Below, in pieces: positions 22,591 to 33,300 of a stretch of 64,000 nt of DNA. The position numbers and the translations under genes are program-made. Position 1 is the first letter of the stretch. Every line of letters starts with the position of its first letter. Under the pieces are notes generated by a model. That model was not told the DNA's origin, did not search any database, and saw only the letters and a program-made list of their open reading frames with translations. This stretch comes from Ditylenchus dipsaci (taxonomy: Eukaryota > Nematoda > Chromadorea > Rhabditida > Anguinidae). The DNA is taken from contig SADC01001093.1 in the NCBI GenBank assembly GCA_004194705.1, positions 100,045 to 164,044 of the forward strand. Direction: 5' to 3'.

Positions 22591-23689
22591 ACAGCCGACC
22601 AATTTTATGATATAAAGGGCCTCCAAATAAACTTTTTTGTTTTGGACTGAGTTAGGATAAACACTCAATCACCCTGAGTCAAATTTTTGACTCTAGGCTG
22701 ATGACTGTAATCCTACAGTTAACGATGGCTCAAAATCTGACCTCGGAGGATTGGGTATTTTGATGAAACAGAAAAAAACACATAGACAAAAATTACTAAA
22801 AATTAAAAGGCCAAAAGTTAGTCAGGAACAAAAACAAAGCTTATTTGAAGGCGCTTTATATTGTTTTCAGGTGCGACAGTTAAGCAACCCAGTTTTTTAT
22901 CTTAAAAAATAGAGGGGCACCATATCGAGAGTCGTGGGTCTTAATGGCAAAACTATAGTCAGTGCTGGCAAAACCAGAATCAGTTAAAATTTTAGAACTA
23001 GACCGATGAATCATATCTGGAAAAAAATTTAACACACCAACTGTTGATTCGTTTGGAAACCTTCGCTATAGTGTACTCTCGACATAGGGTATTTTTTTCC
23101 GGTCCTGAGATCTACGTTGTATCAAAAGTGAACTATATTGTGTTTTCGACCTTTTTCGCAACATATTTTGATGCGGTTTGCAATAAAAAAAATAAAAATA
23201 AAGACATAATTTAGAGGCAAATTTCGTAAGAGCAGTATTCTATAAGTCGGCCGCAAAGACTATGGAGGGATGCGAGATTGATAGAAGACAGTGATAGAAG
23301 GCAACAAGACATTTAGGCTACTTATCCCGCTTAACCCATTAAACCTCCACCTCCAAATTTTTGAAGAGTGTCCAAAAAAACCACATCTTAAGTTAATTTT
23401 TTCTGCTTAATATGACATAAGAAACACTTCCGAATAGTTTTCGATCGAAAAAAGAAATTTTGTTCAAAAAATTTTGACTTAAGATCCTCAAAGGTAGATG
23501 GTCTGTTTAGGCAACTTTGAGGTATTTTTGACCAAATTTTGGTCAAATATAAGAAAAAGTAAAAAGTTTTGAATATTTTTCACTTTTCAGGGCCTAATTT
23601 ATATAGAAATTATGGTATGCACATGTTTATGTGAATACTATTGCCGTTTGCCTATTATTCCTATTTGACATGGTCCTTCTGGTGTGTAT
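22591..23689. other. AT-rich intergenic stretch
   Basis: No gene or strong paired repeat is supported. Short fragments of dispersed repeats may be present. Confidence 0.45.
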
Positions 23690-24760
23690 TTTAAGCTTAA
23701 GGCTTAGGCAAGGGCAGGCCAGCGTATTTTAGAATAGACTCAAACATGTTTTTTTTTACTTTTTTTTATGCTATGAAAAGGGTAACACTTTACTTGGCCC
23801 CCACGGCTGACCCACTTTCGAGGTGAATTTTTAAAAACCGATTGCATATTCGTGTTTCTCGACCCGGATTTTTACGGAAAATGGTCATCAGATTCTGTGA
23901 AAGTGAAAATTTTTTTTTGCGATTTGCTTTGGTCCCCCAAGGTAAAATTTTAGAAAATTTGAAAAAAAATATTTTTTAAATTGGCGCCTTTTAAATTTTT
24001 GGGGGAATAAGGACTGTATTGGGAGAGGAAGGGAATAAATTGGGCCACTTTCATGGCAAAACGTTAAAAAAGTAAATATTGTTATATTTTAGCTGTCTTA
24101 TCATGTTTTTCAACTGGGCCGCGGCAAAAAGAGACTCTATATGCATTTTTTGATCAAGAGTACTTCTCGGAATCATGTCTAAGGTAAGTGAGTGCGCGCA
24201 TCACTAACCAACCAAGCCCCCTGCACCCCCGAAGGGGGCGCACGGGCTTGGGGGCTTGGAGTTGAGATGCGCACACCCACATACCTTAGACACAAATCAC
24301 TCGAAAGTGACTCTGGATGCATGAAAAAGCATGCATACCAGAGTTTCTTTATGCGTTAGGCCCCAGTATTCAAAACTATGCTCAACATCTTCTTGTTCGT
24401 GGGCCCTGAGTGAAAAGTGGCCTGCTTTCATTCCCTTGCCCTCCCTATACAGCCCTTAATCCCTTTAAAATTCAAAAGGCGCCAATATAAAAAAAAATTT
24501 TTTTCAAAATTTTCTAAAATTTTATCTTGGGGGACCAAGGCAAATGGCAAATTTTTTTTTCACTTTCACAGAATCTGATGATCATTTCCCGTAAAAATCC
24601 GGGTCGAGAAACACGAATATGCAATCGGTTTTTGAAAATTCACCTCGAAAGTGGGTCAGCCGTGGGGAGGGGGAGCAAGTAAAGTCTAGCCACGAGAAGC
24701 ATGTCTGAGTCCGTCTTAACATACACTGGGCTACCTTTGCCTAAGCCTAAAAAAGTAAAA
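23690..24760. repeat. three-level nested fold-back element
   Basis: Outer arms of the TTAGGCAAGGGCAGGCCAGC family (23699-23760 and inverted at 24695-24755) enclose long middle arms. The middle arms hold ACTTTCGAGGTGAATTTTTA, ATATTCGTGTTTCTCGACCC, CAGATTCTGTGAAAGTGAAA and GGGACTTTCATGGC-like words, each present inverted at 24420-24680. They in turn enclose a hairpin element at 24140-24345. No coding capacity. Confidence 0.85.
24140..24345. repeat. hairpin element, GC-core family (copy 2)
   Basis: TATATGCATTTTTTGATCAA, TGTCTAAGGTAAGTGAGTGC, the core CCCCCGAAGGGGGCGCA, then ACCTTAGACACAAATCACTC and TGGATGCATGAAAAAGCATG. It lies at the exact centre of the larger fold-back 23690-24760. Confidence 0.8.
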
Positions 24761-24859
24761 ATGCTTGAAAAATAACCCTAATATACAATTAAAAGATCAT
24801 CTTGCCTTCATGAGTGAAGGTTTATTTTTAGATCTGAAACTGTTTAGAAATGTGTCTTG

Positions 24860-25880
24860 TATCGTATCGGCTCTATGTGAATTCATCGGCAGTGAATTCA
24901 TGTGCAGGTGAATTCATCTGCACGGTTCAAATCCATGTCGCGGACATTACTGTGGTGTGTTCACGTGCATCTTCGCAGAGCGAGCAGCTCGCGAGGATTC
25001 GATTGAATTCGATGCTAAAGAAGTGGATGCTTTTCGCAAAAGAATGGCTGAAGAAATATTAGCTAGAAAGTTGTCGTCATCATAAATCCAGCATCTTCAT
25101 ATACCTTTTTGTTGTGTCCAATATAAATCCAGCATCTTCTCATACTTTTTTTGTTGTTATTCCCGTATTTTTCTGTTGTTGCCTAATAAATGTTGCGTCG
25201 AATATATGTTTATGGACATGTCCATAGATTTTAATCTTTAGCAGGAAATTTTGGGAAATTTATTTTGAGTTTTACGCCTGAGGAGTATAGAAATTATAAT
25301 AATATCATTACCGTATATTCTCTATTAATCCCCCACTCTCTAATAATCCCCCACCCCACGGACCTCATATCTCAGTCTAGAGCAGCACAAATCTGTTTTT
25401 GCGTTTTTTTAATTAGCATGAGCTCTCCTGATTCCAATTTTCAGATCTCGGTCGACTGCACGGAAATCTCAAAATCGACCTCAAAATTTTCCAATTTTTC
25501 AGGTGTTGAAAAATAATCCCCCATGAGGGATTAATAGAGAATATACGGTAACTTCTATTTGAAGCTAATTAGGGAGCGAAGTCATGAGAACTTGGAGCTG
25601 CCCAGGGTAAATTTTTACGGTGATCTTCACATGTTTTGTATTTTTTTAGGCCTATGCATTTGATACGCTATTTTACACACAGCTTATAGAAAAGGGGGCG
25701 ATAACAGAAAAAGTGATTTGTTTTTCTACAATATTCTTTCAGTGCCGATACACAGTTCTAGTCATCTCAGTTCTATTCAAATTTTCTGCCAAAAGTAATG
25801 TCCGCGACATGGCTTTGAACCGTGCAGATGAATTCACATGCAGATGAATTCACTGCAGATAAATTCACCGTCGCCCATCG
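24860..25880. mobile_element. 1-kb element with inverted GTGAATTCATCTGCA repeats
   Basis: Left end: clustered GTGAATTCAT words, then GCACGGTTCAAATCCATGTC and CGCGGACATTAC. The right end is their inverse at 25795-25880. Single ends (GAATTCACCGTCGCCCAT) also occur near 18768 and 32820. The short ORF at 24850-25062 has no recognisable domain. A TA-flanked MITE has inserted inside. Confidence 0.7.
25311..25548. mobile_element. MITE of the CCGTATATTCTCTATTAATC family
   Basis: Ends CCGTATATTCTCTATTAATC and GATTAATAGAGAATATACGG, flanked by TA. Nested inside the 24860-25880 element. Confidence 0.85.
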
Positions 25881-26091
25881 TATAAATCAGAAAAAAGTAG
25901 CTTGAAACGCGTTTCGGGTCACTTTTCAAAATTCCTGGGCTGGGGGGGGGCGGAGAGTTAGTAAACGGGATAAGTACGACATACCGTATTTACTCTAATT
26001 ATGCCCCAGTCTCTAATCATCCGGGTTAATTGCGCTATAATAGTCCAATGGAATTTTGGTAGTCTAATTGGAGTTTAGTGGTCCAAAGCCT

Positions 26092-26292
26092 ATGTATGCA
26101 TTTTATGGTCAAGAGTCCTTCTCGGAATCATGTCTAAGGTAAGTGAGTGCGCGCATCTCTAACTCTCAAGCCCCCTGCGCCCCCTTCGGAGGCGCAGGGT
26201 GCTTGGGGGCTTGGAGTTGAGATGCGCACACCCACATACCTTAGACACAAATCACTCAAAAGTGACTCTGGATGCATGAAAAAGCATGCATA
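26092..26292. repeat. hairpin element, GC-core family (copy 3)
   Basis: TATGCATTTTATGGTCAAGA, TCTAAGGTAAGTGAGTGCGC, the core CCCCCTGCGCCCCC..GGCGCAGGG, and ACCTTAGACACAAATCACTC. The short ORF reading through it is not a gene. Confidence 0.8.
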
Positions 26293-26486
26293 TGAAATTC
26301 TAGTACAGTCGAGTTTTCATGTAGTGCGTCTGTATATAGTGCGAACCCCTTTATAGTGCGCTCATGCATCCGATTTGGTTGGTCTGCAAGAAGTAAGGGA
26401 AACTGGGTCTCTATATAGTGCGGTTCTATATACAGTCGAACCTGCCTATAACATAACTTTATATATTATAAAACTCTAGACGCTAC

Positions 26487-27476
26487 TGTCATATACCCCC
26501 CCCCCCCCAAAAAAGCTACTGTAATATACCCCCCCCCCCAAAAATCGGACCTACTGTCATATACCCCCCCAAAACCGACTTTTTTAGGAGTGTCTAAAAA
26601 CCATTTTTATGCAATAATTTTGCCATAAAGGGACCAGAAAAGCAGTTTAAAAGGGATTATGGGCTGTATTGGGAGGGGAAGGGAATAATACAGGGGCCAC
26701 TTTTTTTTAGCTCCTTTACCATGTTTTTCAACTCGGGCCGTGGCAAAAATAGACTCTATATGCATTTTATGATCAAGTGTACTTCTCGGAATCATGTCTA
26801 AGGTAAGTGCGTGCGCGCATCTCTAACTCTCAAGCCCCCTGCGCCCCCTTCGGGGCGCAGGGGGCTTGGGGGCTTGGAGTTGAGATGCGCACACCCACAT
26901 ACCTTAGACACAAATCACTCGAAAGCGACTCTGGATGCATGAAAAAACATGCATACCAGAGTTATTTATGCGGTAGGCCCCAGTATTCAAAACTATGTTC
27001 AACATCTTTATTTTTCCCGAAGAGCATTTCCCCTCGTTCTATAAGGCCAGGCCAGAGGCCCAGCATCCAAAAATTCAGCCTAGCACCCAAAAAGTGCTAG
27101 GCCTATGAGTAAACCCGCGAGGTCCACCCCGCTGATGGGCTTGGTCCATGAAAAGTACTTATACTTATGCCTGCACCACAAGTTCCTGGGTTTGAAAGCA
27201 CCTTTAGACGCTCAGAGAATTATTACTCTAATGATCCCAACCATCTCGAGAAGTGGCCCCTGTATTATTCCCTTCCATCCCAATACAGCCCGCAATCCCA
27301 TTTAAATTGCTTTTCTGGTCCTTTTATGGCGAAATTATTGTGTAAAAATGGTTTTTGACCATCCCTAAAAAAGTCGGTTTTTGGGGGGGGGTATATGACA
27401 GTAGGTCGATTTTTGGGGGGGGGGGGGTATATTACAGTAGCGCTTTTTGGGGGGGGGGGTATATTACAGTAGCGCC
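26487..27476. repeat. fold-back element with poly-C/poly-G tracts
   Basis: The left arm has three GCTACTGTAATATACCCCCC-type units with C runs, then CCATTTTTATGCAATAATTT, GGGACCAGAAAAGCAGTTTA and TGTATTGGGAGGGGAAGGGA. The right arm (27245-27476) is the inverse with G runs. A hairpin element (26755-26955) occupies the centre. The proline-rich ORF on the minus strand is only the C/G runs. Confidence 0.85.
26755..26955. repeat. hairpin element, GC-core family (copy 4)
   Basis: TATATGCATTTTATGATCAA, GTCTAAGGTAAGTGCGTGCG, a nearly perfect core around CCCCCTTCGGGGCGCAGGGG, then ACCTTAGACACAAATCACTC. It is again at the centre of a larger fold-back. Confidence 0.8.
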
Positions 27477-27840
27477 AAACTCTATATAACATAACTCAGA
27501 AATCAGTTTGGTTGGTCTGATTAAAATAAAGTGAACCTCTATATAACATAACTTTTACCTCTATATAACATAAAACTCCCTATAACCTATTTTTTTCTGG
27601 CTCTAGCCAAATAAACGCCCCTCTATATAGCATAAATCTATTAAATTTCTCAAAAAATCAGTTAATTTCTCTAAAAATCAGATTTATTCAGTCTATATAA
27701 GAAATTTGTTAACATTAAGGTGGTAAGGAATCAAAAATTACCATTTTCTTTCGAATCTATTGTTTTGGATGGTTTACTTTATTTTCGGGATGGCTGCTAT
27801 ATATAACATAAGGTTTTTGGCGGTCCCCTGAATTATGATA

Positions 27841-28951
27841 CAGTCAAACCTCGATATAGTGGCCCCCCGATACAGTGGCCCCTCCAATATAGTGGCCCCC
27901 TGAGCTCGATTTGGTTGGTTAAATCCAAAATCTAGATAAATGAACCCCCATATAGTGGCCCTTCAATATAGTGGCCCCCAGGCGTGGTCCGCGCTAATTA
28001 AAAGGCCCCCAATATAGTGGCCCCCTAATATCAATAGAAATGAAATTTACAACCAAAGTTATTTCAAGGAAGGATAAAAACTTGAATAAACACAAACTAT
28101 CTAATGGTTAGATGAGAAGAAGCTAGTGATTACTGGCTGCATTTGTTTTTTTTGCGCTCTTCGTAGAAGTAGTCATCTATTGCATCGCTGTGACGGAGAA
28201 CGGTAAGATTAGCGGACTTCTCTACCATGTACTGGCGAACGAATTGGAAATGCCTTTGTGCTTCAAGACGACTGATTGGAGGTCACTCTACTACAACTTC
28301 TTCGGTTTCTAGAATTTCACTGCTAATGCTTTTGCCAGAGCCAAATTGATTGCCAGACAACTTCTCAAGCCATACTCTGCTGGCTTCAAAATCGATGATA
28401 ATAAGCTGAGCTGCAATAGCCAGGGCCTTTTCCTGAAAATAGAGCAGTATCTTTATCACGAGTAAATCAAAAAATTAAGCAAACACTTACCTGCAACAAA
28501 TCCCCGCCTACTGGAGTCTTTTGACTACGAATCTGCTATGCCAAATGTCCAGCGCTTTTTTCTTAATTGATAATACTTGCCTAACTTGAGACGCGCACGC
28601 TTTGCTTGACTTCCATTATTGATTGCCGCCAGAATCGCTTCTTTTAGGATTCTTTGAATGGTGACTCTTGGACTACCAAAATCTTTGGACGTTTTATTAA
28701 AGTAGACATTTAAAATGCTTGAAACATCAAGGATTTACATTTACCAAGAATAGACTATAGATATGAATCATAGACCAAAGAAGGTTTTTTTAATAAGCAC
28801 CGTTATATAGAGAAACCTCGATATAGTGGCCCCTACAAGTTTGGAAGGAATTGGAATTCCAATATAGTGGCCCCCCCAATATAGTGGCCCCTTCGATATA
28901 GTGGCCCCCTATGCCTGTTCCCGAGGGGGCCACTATATCGAGGTTTGACTG
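27841..28951. mobile_element. pogo/Tigger-type transposon with TATAGTGGCCCC words (inner nest level)
   Basis: The termini CAGTCAAACCTCGATATAGT and ATATCGAGGTTTGACTG have TA flanks. At least eight copies of AATATAGTGGCCCC or GATATAGTGGCCCC lie in the two subterminal regions. The interior keeps decayed transposase sequence on the minus strand (28110-28735). At 1.1 kb it is a deletion derivative. It is the youngest of the three stacked pogo-type elements, by order of insertion. Confidence 0.85.
28110..28735 (-). pseudogene. decayed pogo/Tigger transposase (both ends, DDE core deleted)
   Basis: The first block reads SKDFGSPRVTIQRILKEAIL, then GSQAKRARLKLGKYYQLRKK: a CENP-B/psq-type helix-turn-helix pattern seen at the N-terminus of pogo transposases. 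After a canonical intron (GTAAGT ... TTTTCAG) a second block reads SRLEAQRHFQFVRQYMVEKS and ends IDDYFYEERKKNKCSQ. That matches the C-terminal tail of Tigger-type proteins, which ends in a helical segment after the DDE domain. The catalytic core is missing and in-frame stops are present, so it is inactive. The assignment rests on general pattern rather than an alignment. Confidence 0.65.
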
Positions 28952-30313
28952 TATATAGAGGTTCGACTGTAGTGCAAATCTCTATATAGTGCGCTTATAA
29001 TTTTGACAGAACACAAAAAACCGCTCCTTTTATAGTTCGAGCTCACTAATTTCGAATAAATATGTTTTGTCTTGAGAGGAACTTTTTGCACGTTACGGTG
29101 ATCACATCTTCACACACACTTCAAACTAATTCAATACTCAAACGCTAATCTCATGGTTCAACTTCTATGCGACAATGTGGGCGACATGCCAAAGAACGCC
29201 TGAAAAAGCTTGAAACAAAAACATATTGCGAGTTTTTGTTAACCATTAGATGATTATCTTTGTTGTTGTGATGATTGTATAAAAGTTATGTTATAGACTG
29301 CCTTTCTATATAGTGCGCAAACAGCAACGTAGATTGAATTATGTTTCTCTATAGTGCCATTCTCTATAGTGCGGACTCCATACTTTTTGCCGATCCCTTG
29401 AATCGCACTACATAGACACTACTCGACTGTAACGGTTAAAATAAACCTTTCTGTTTTTTTCATTTTAAATATGCAAAATTGTGTGTGTTGTTTGTGATGC
29501 CTTTGAAATCTTTTTTAACTCTAAGACGACGGCATGGTTAAAAAACAATAAATAGCCAACGAAATGAAATCTTTGAGCGATATCTGCCAAAGTCTAGCAA
29601 AGGATGCCAGAGTCGATATTTAAGTAATATCTCCTTGAAATATTGATTCGTTTTAGTTCTTTTATAGATACTTGCCTTCGAATTCATAAATCATTATGAA
29701 TTACCACTCTCTCAATTTGCCTATGCTCGAATAGTTAACATAGCTCTTTCTGCCGATTGTTTGCATCATACTTCGAAATTTTCAAATTTGTTCAAAGTAT
29801 TGTTAATGAGTGATCAATAAAGGAAGATGTCTATTAGTGTCTATTATCTTAATGATAAGTTTTCAAAAAAGTTTGTGGAGATTGAATAAATTAAAAGTAC
29901 CATGTGAAGGAGAAAAATAATTTGCTACGACCACACAACAAAAATTTGGTCTGGCTACTTAGATCGAAAAATTATCTCCCAGTCTCTAATTATACCCCAC
30001 CCCGAGAGGGTTGAAAATTTTTGCCCCATGGGGCATAATTGAAGTAAATACGTGCGATATCAATAGCGGATGTTTTTAGCCTAGACGGTATGAATTCCAC
30101 TTTCTGTTTAAGAATGTAAAAATGCTTTTTGCCAAATATTTATTACATCCCGAAAAATAAACAATTAATGATTTAATTAATATAATGATTTTACTTAACA
30201 AGTCAAATAGAGCCCAAGCTGAACATTTGACCAATGAATAGCCATGTGAAATACCCAATTGATTACATTTGTATTAAAGTCACAAATAAATATTGCTTTA
30301 GAAAGAAATTGCA

Positions 30314-33300
30314 CTAAACATTTCCATATCTAAAATTTCGGCAAGTAAAACTATAGGCGTGTCGTCCATGATGAGCAGGGTTGTCACATCGACCTAGTCC
30401 CCCAGAACGTTGCTGTTGTGCCATAGCAGCTGAATGGTCCAAACCCATGGTGCCTCCGGGATAGCCTGAAGCTACATTATGCACTACATTGGTGGGTGAT
30501 CGGCCTGATATTTGGTCTTCTGCATGTTGGAGCATCTGAGTTCGATGGTCCTGCTCAGTAATCAGAGGCACTCCACTTGAAGAATAGTGAGTAGATGCAC
30601 GCCTTAAAGGCTGCTGAGAAGACGAGCCCGCACTAGAGTAAGGAGAGAAGTGGCTTTGTAAGTTAGGAGGTGGTTGTCCGTGGGCAGGACTGTGCGGACT
30701 GCTAGGACCTGCACTGGAGTAGGGCGAGAAGTGGCTACCTAGGTTAGGTGGTGGTTGCTGTCCGTGAGGAGGGCTGTGTTGACTAGTTGAACCCACACTG
30801 GAGTATGGCGAGAAATGGCTACCCAGATTAGGAGGCTGTTGCTGTCCATGAGGGGGACTGTGTTGGCTAGTTGCACCTTGAGTGGAAGAATGCGCTTAAT
30901 TTGTCAAATTTTTATTAAAAAAAGTTTTTATATCAGCTATTGTCATATACACCATCCCCGTATCCCCTGCGCATCTCAACTCCACTTTTAGGACATGTAG
31001 TTGATATGATGTCGGTTGATGGACATGCTCCTTTAATCAGAGCTGTACTCTGATCCACGCGTACTTTATATAAAAAGAGTCTATATTACAATTTTTGTCT
31101 TTTATTTTCGGATGTTAATTTTCAAAAAAAGGGAAAGTTTGAATCAAATCACTTTTCCGAGTTGCTTCATATTTCGAGGCGTCTCTGCAAGTTTTTGCAA
31201 AGATGTTGCAACAAACACAATATCGTTAGAAACTAGAAAAGCAGGGCTACGTGATGGTATATCACTTTAAAAAAATTGCTACTATACTTGCTGCTGTGAC
31301 TAAAAGAAAAAAAAAGGCACTTTTCATCCAGAAAAAGGCAGATATAAGGATTTATCGGGAAACGGTGAATTCATCGACAATTTGGCGTTTTGTTTAATAG
31401 CCTTTTGTTTGTACCTTTCACGATTCATAAGGCTACAGGTTCGAATCCCGGTGGCAGCAAACATGATTTTTCTTGACTAAAATAGGGTTTAAAGGTCCAG
31501 GAAGCCTCAGGATGGTTAGTAAAAACCGCCTGAGACCTTCCCTAAACAGGTGCACCTCCAGAATCCGACATTTTGGATTCAACTGAAAGTAATAAAAAGT
31601 ATTGTATTCTTTTAGAAACCGTGTCTTATGCAGGGTCTGTCAATACCAGGGTTGGCAAAATGTGGCCGAAAGGCCACAAAGTCGGCCACATGTGGCCTGT
31701 TTTTGTGGCCGATCGGCCACATTTCTCCAACCCTGGTTAATACCATAACAGTGACTTCAAGGCTCGCCGCCGATGGAAATATTTTGAAAGGCGGGTACCA
31801 GGTCAATTCAAACGAGAATTATTTTAAAATAAATTTTAGTTGAGTACCTTGCGGGAATAAGTAATCAAAAACACTTCCTTCGTTTAATAGTATCGGTGAC
31901 CTAATGGGATAGCAGCGGCGGACTGCAAAATTTGGCCGTCGGTTCGATTCCCACTGGATCTAGATTCCCTCGACTTTTACAAAATTTCGCAAAATTAATT
32001 CTCGTTTGAATTTCGATGGTACCCGCCTTTCAAAATATTCCCCTCGGCGACGAGCATGCCCCTTTCAAATACAAAAACCCCAACACCACGGCCTTTACCA
32101 CCTTTTTTTAATAAGCCACTCTTAAAGGCCGACCACAGTTTTGCTGGATGTCCCATGTACCAACTAAACCAAGTGGTCGTCCACTTGGATCAAATTTTTT
32201 TTTACGTTTTTGGACTCAAAAATTTGTTTTCTTTACTCATTCAAGCATTCTAAAGATGGTTTGACAGGAGTAAAATTACGTTTTGGTAATATTTTTACAG
32301 TTTTTGTAAATCTAGCAAAACATAACTTTACCACTGTCAAACCGTCTTTAGGATGCTGGATTCAGCGCAAAAAACAGGTTTTGGAACCTAAAAACGTAAA
32401 ATTTTTCAAATCCAAGTGAACGACCACTTGGTTTTGTTGGTACATGAGGCATCCAGATGATCCAGCCACTAATATGGTCAGATGCACTACAAAAAATAGA
32501 CTAATATATAACTTGGATATTGCCAACTGAGTACTACCATTTAGATACTAATGTGTCATTTGAGCGTAATTATGAAAACTCAAAAAATAGTATAGAAAAC
32601 AGCATTTTACTACTGTTAAACCTTGTTAAGAATGCTCGAATTAGTACAGAAAACAAGTTTTGGAACCTGAAAAACATAAAAATTGCACCAACTGGATGAC
32701 CAGTTGGTTAGGTTAGTGCATGCATTATCCAGTAGAACTGAGGTTGGATTAGAGAAAAACATTTTGAATCAAAAAAGGTATGAACTAAAGGCCATAAAAG
32801 AAAATGCCAAAATGTCGATGAATTTACCGTCGATGAATTCACCTTGCTGGATTTATCCATTTTTAATATTTAAAAAAAATTAGTAGGTTTTACGTTTAAT
32901 TTTTAATTTCGGTGATTTAAACTCAGAGTCATTGGATCAAATGGCACTTTTTGCCAAAGAATTGCTAAATTCTACTTTATCCGTCCCACATTTATTTTAT
33001 TTCAAAATTTAGCAAGGATAAATCTTTTTTCTGCCTTCTTTTTTGCTCAAAAGTGCCTTGTTTTATTCTTAGTCAAAACAAAAAGTACATAAACAATTTT
33101 TTTTTGAGGTCACAACACCAATTAGCAGCCCTGTTTTTTAAAAAAAAAAGAGAAAAATAGTTTATGATGGCGTATCATTTGTTGCAATATCTTTGCAAAA
33201 TCAAGGCATTTTTCAGCCAAAAAACAAGGCAGAAAAAAATACTTGTCTATTTAAAGGGCCTGACCTCTTCCTACTCGGCGGTCCCCCGCCAATTCAAAAA

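Larger units (their letters stand above)
26433..28969. mobile_element. pogo-type element with TATAACATAA words (middle nest level)
   Basis: The termini CAGTCGAACCTGCCTATAAC and TATAGAGGTTCGACTG have TA flanks. Repeated CTATATAACATAA words lie at 26445-26480 and 27480-27810. It was in turn opened by a fold-back (26487-27476) and by the element at 27841-28951. Confidence 0.75.
26306..29429. mobile_element. pogo-type element with AGTGCG words (outer nest level)
   Basis: The termini CAGTCGAGTTTTCATGTAGT and ACACTACTCGACTG are TA-flanked, with many TATATAGTGCG words in both subterminal regions (26330-26430 and 28980-29400). It has been split by the element at 26433-28969. No transposase of its own could be read. 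Confidence 0.75.
25985..30055. mobile_element. outermost shell of a nested transposon stack
   Basis: The left piece CCGTATTTACTCTAATTATG (with CCCC and AGTCTCTAAT after it) pairs with the right piece near 30020-30052 (GGGGCATAATTGAAGTAAAT). I read the two as the split ends of one MITE of the 7113-7345 family, opened by later insertions. The split is an inference, because the family also leaves solo ends. Confidence 0.5.

Noticed and set aside
27265..27492. Proline-rich minus-strand ORF
   Set aside because: It comes from the G/C homopolymer runs of a fold-back arm whose mirror arm at 26487-26580 reads differently.
31376..31462. Functional tRNA gene
   Set aside because: Only the 3' half is tRNA-like; the D arm and 5' acceptor strand are missing.
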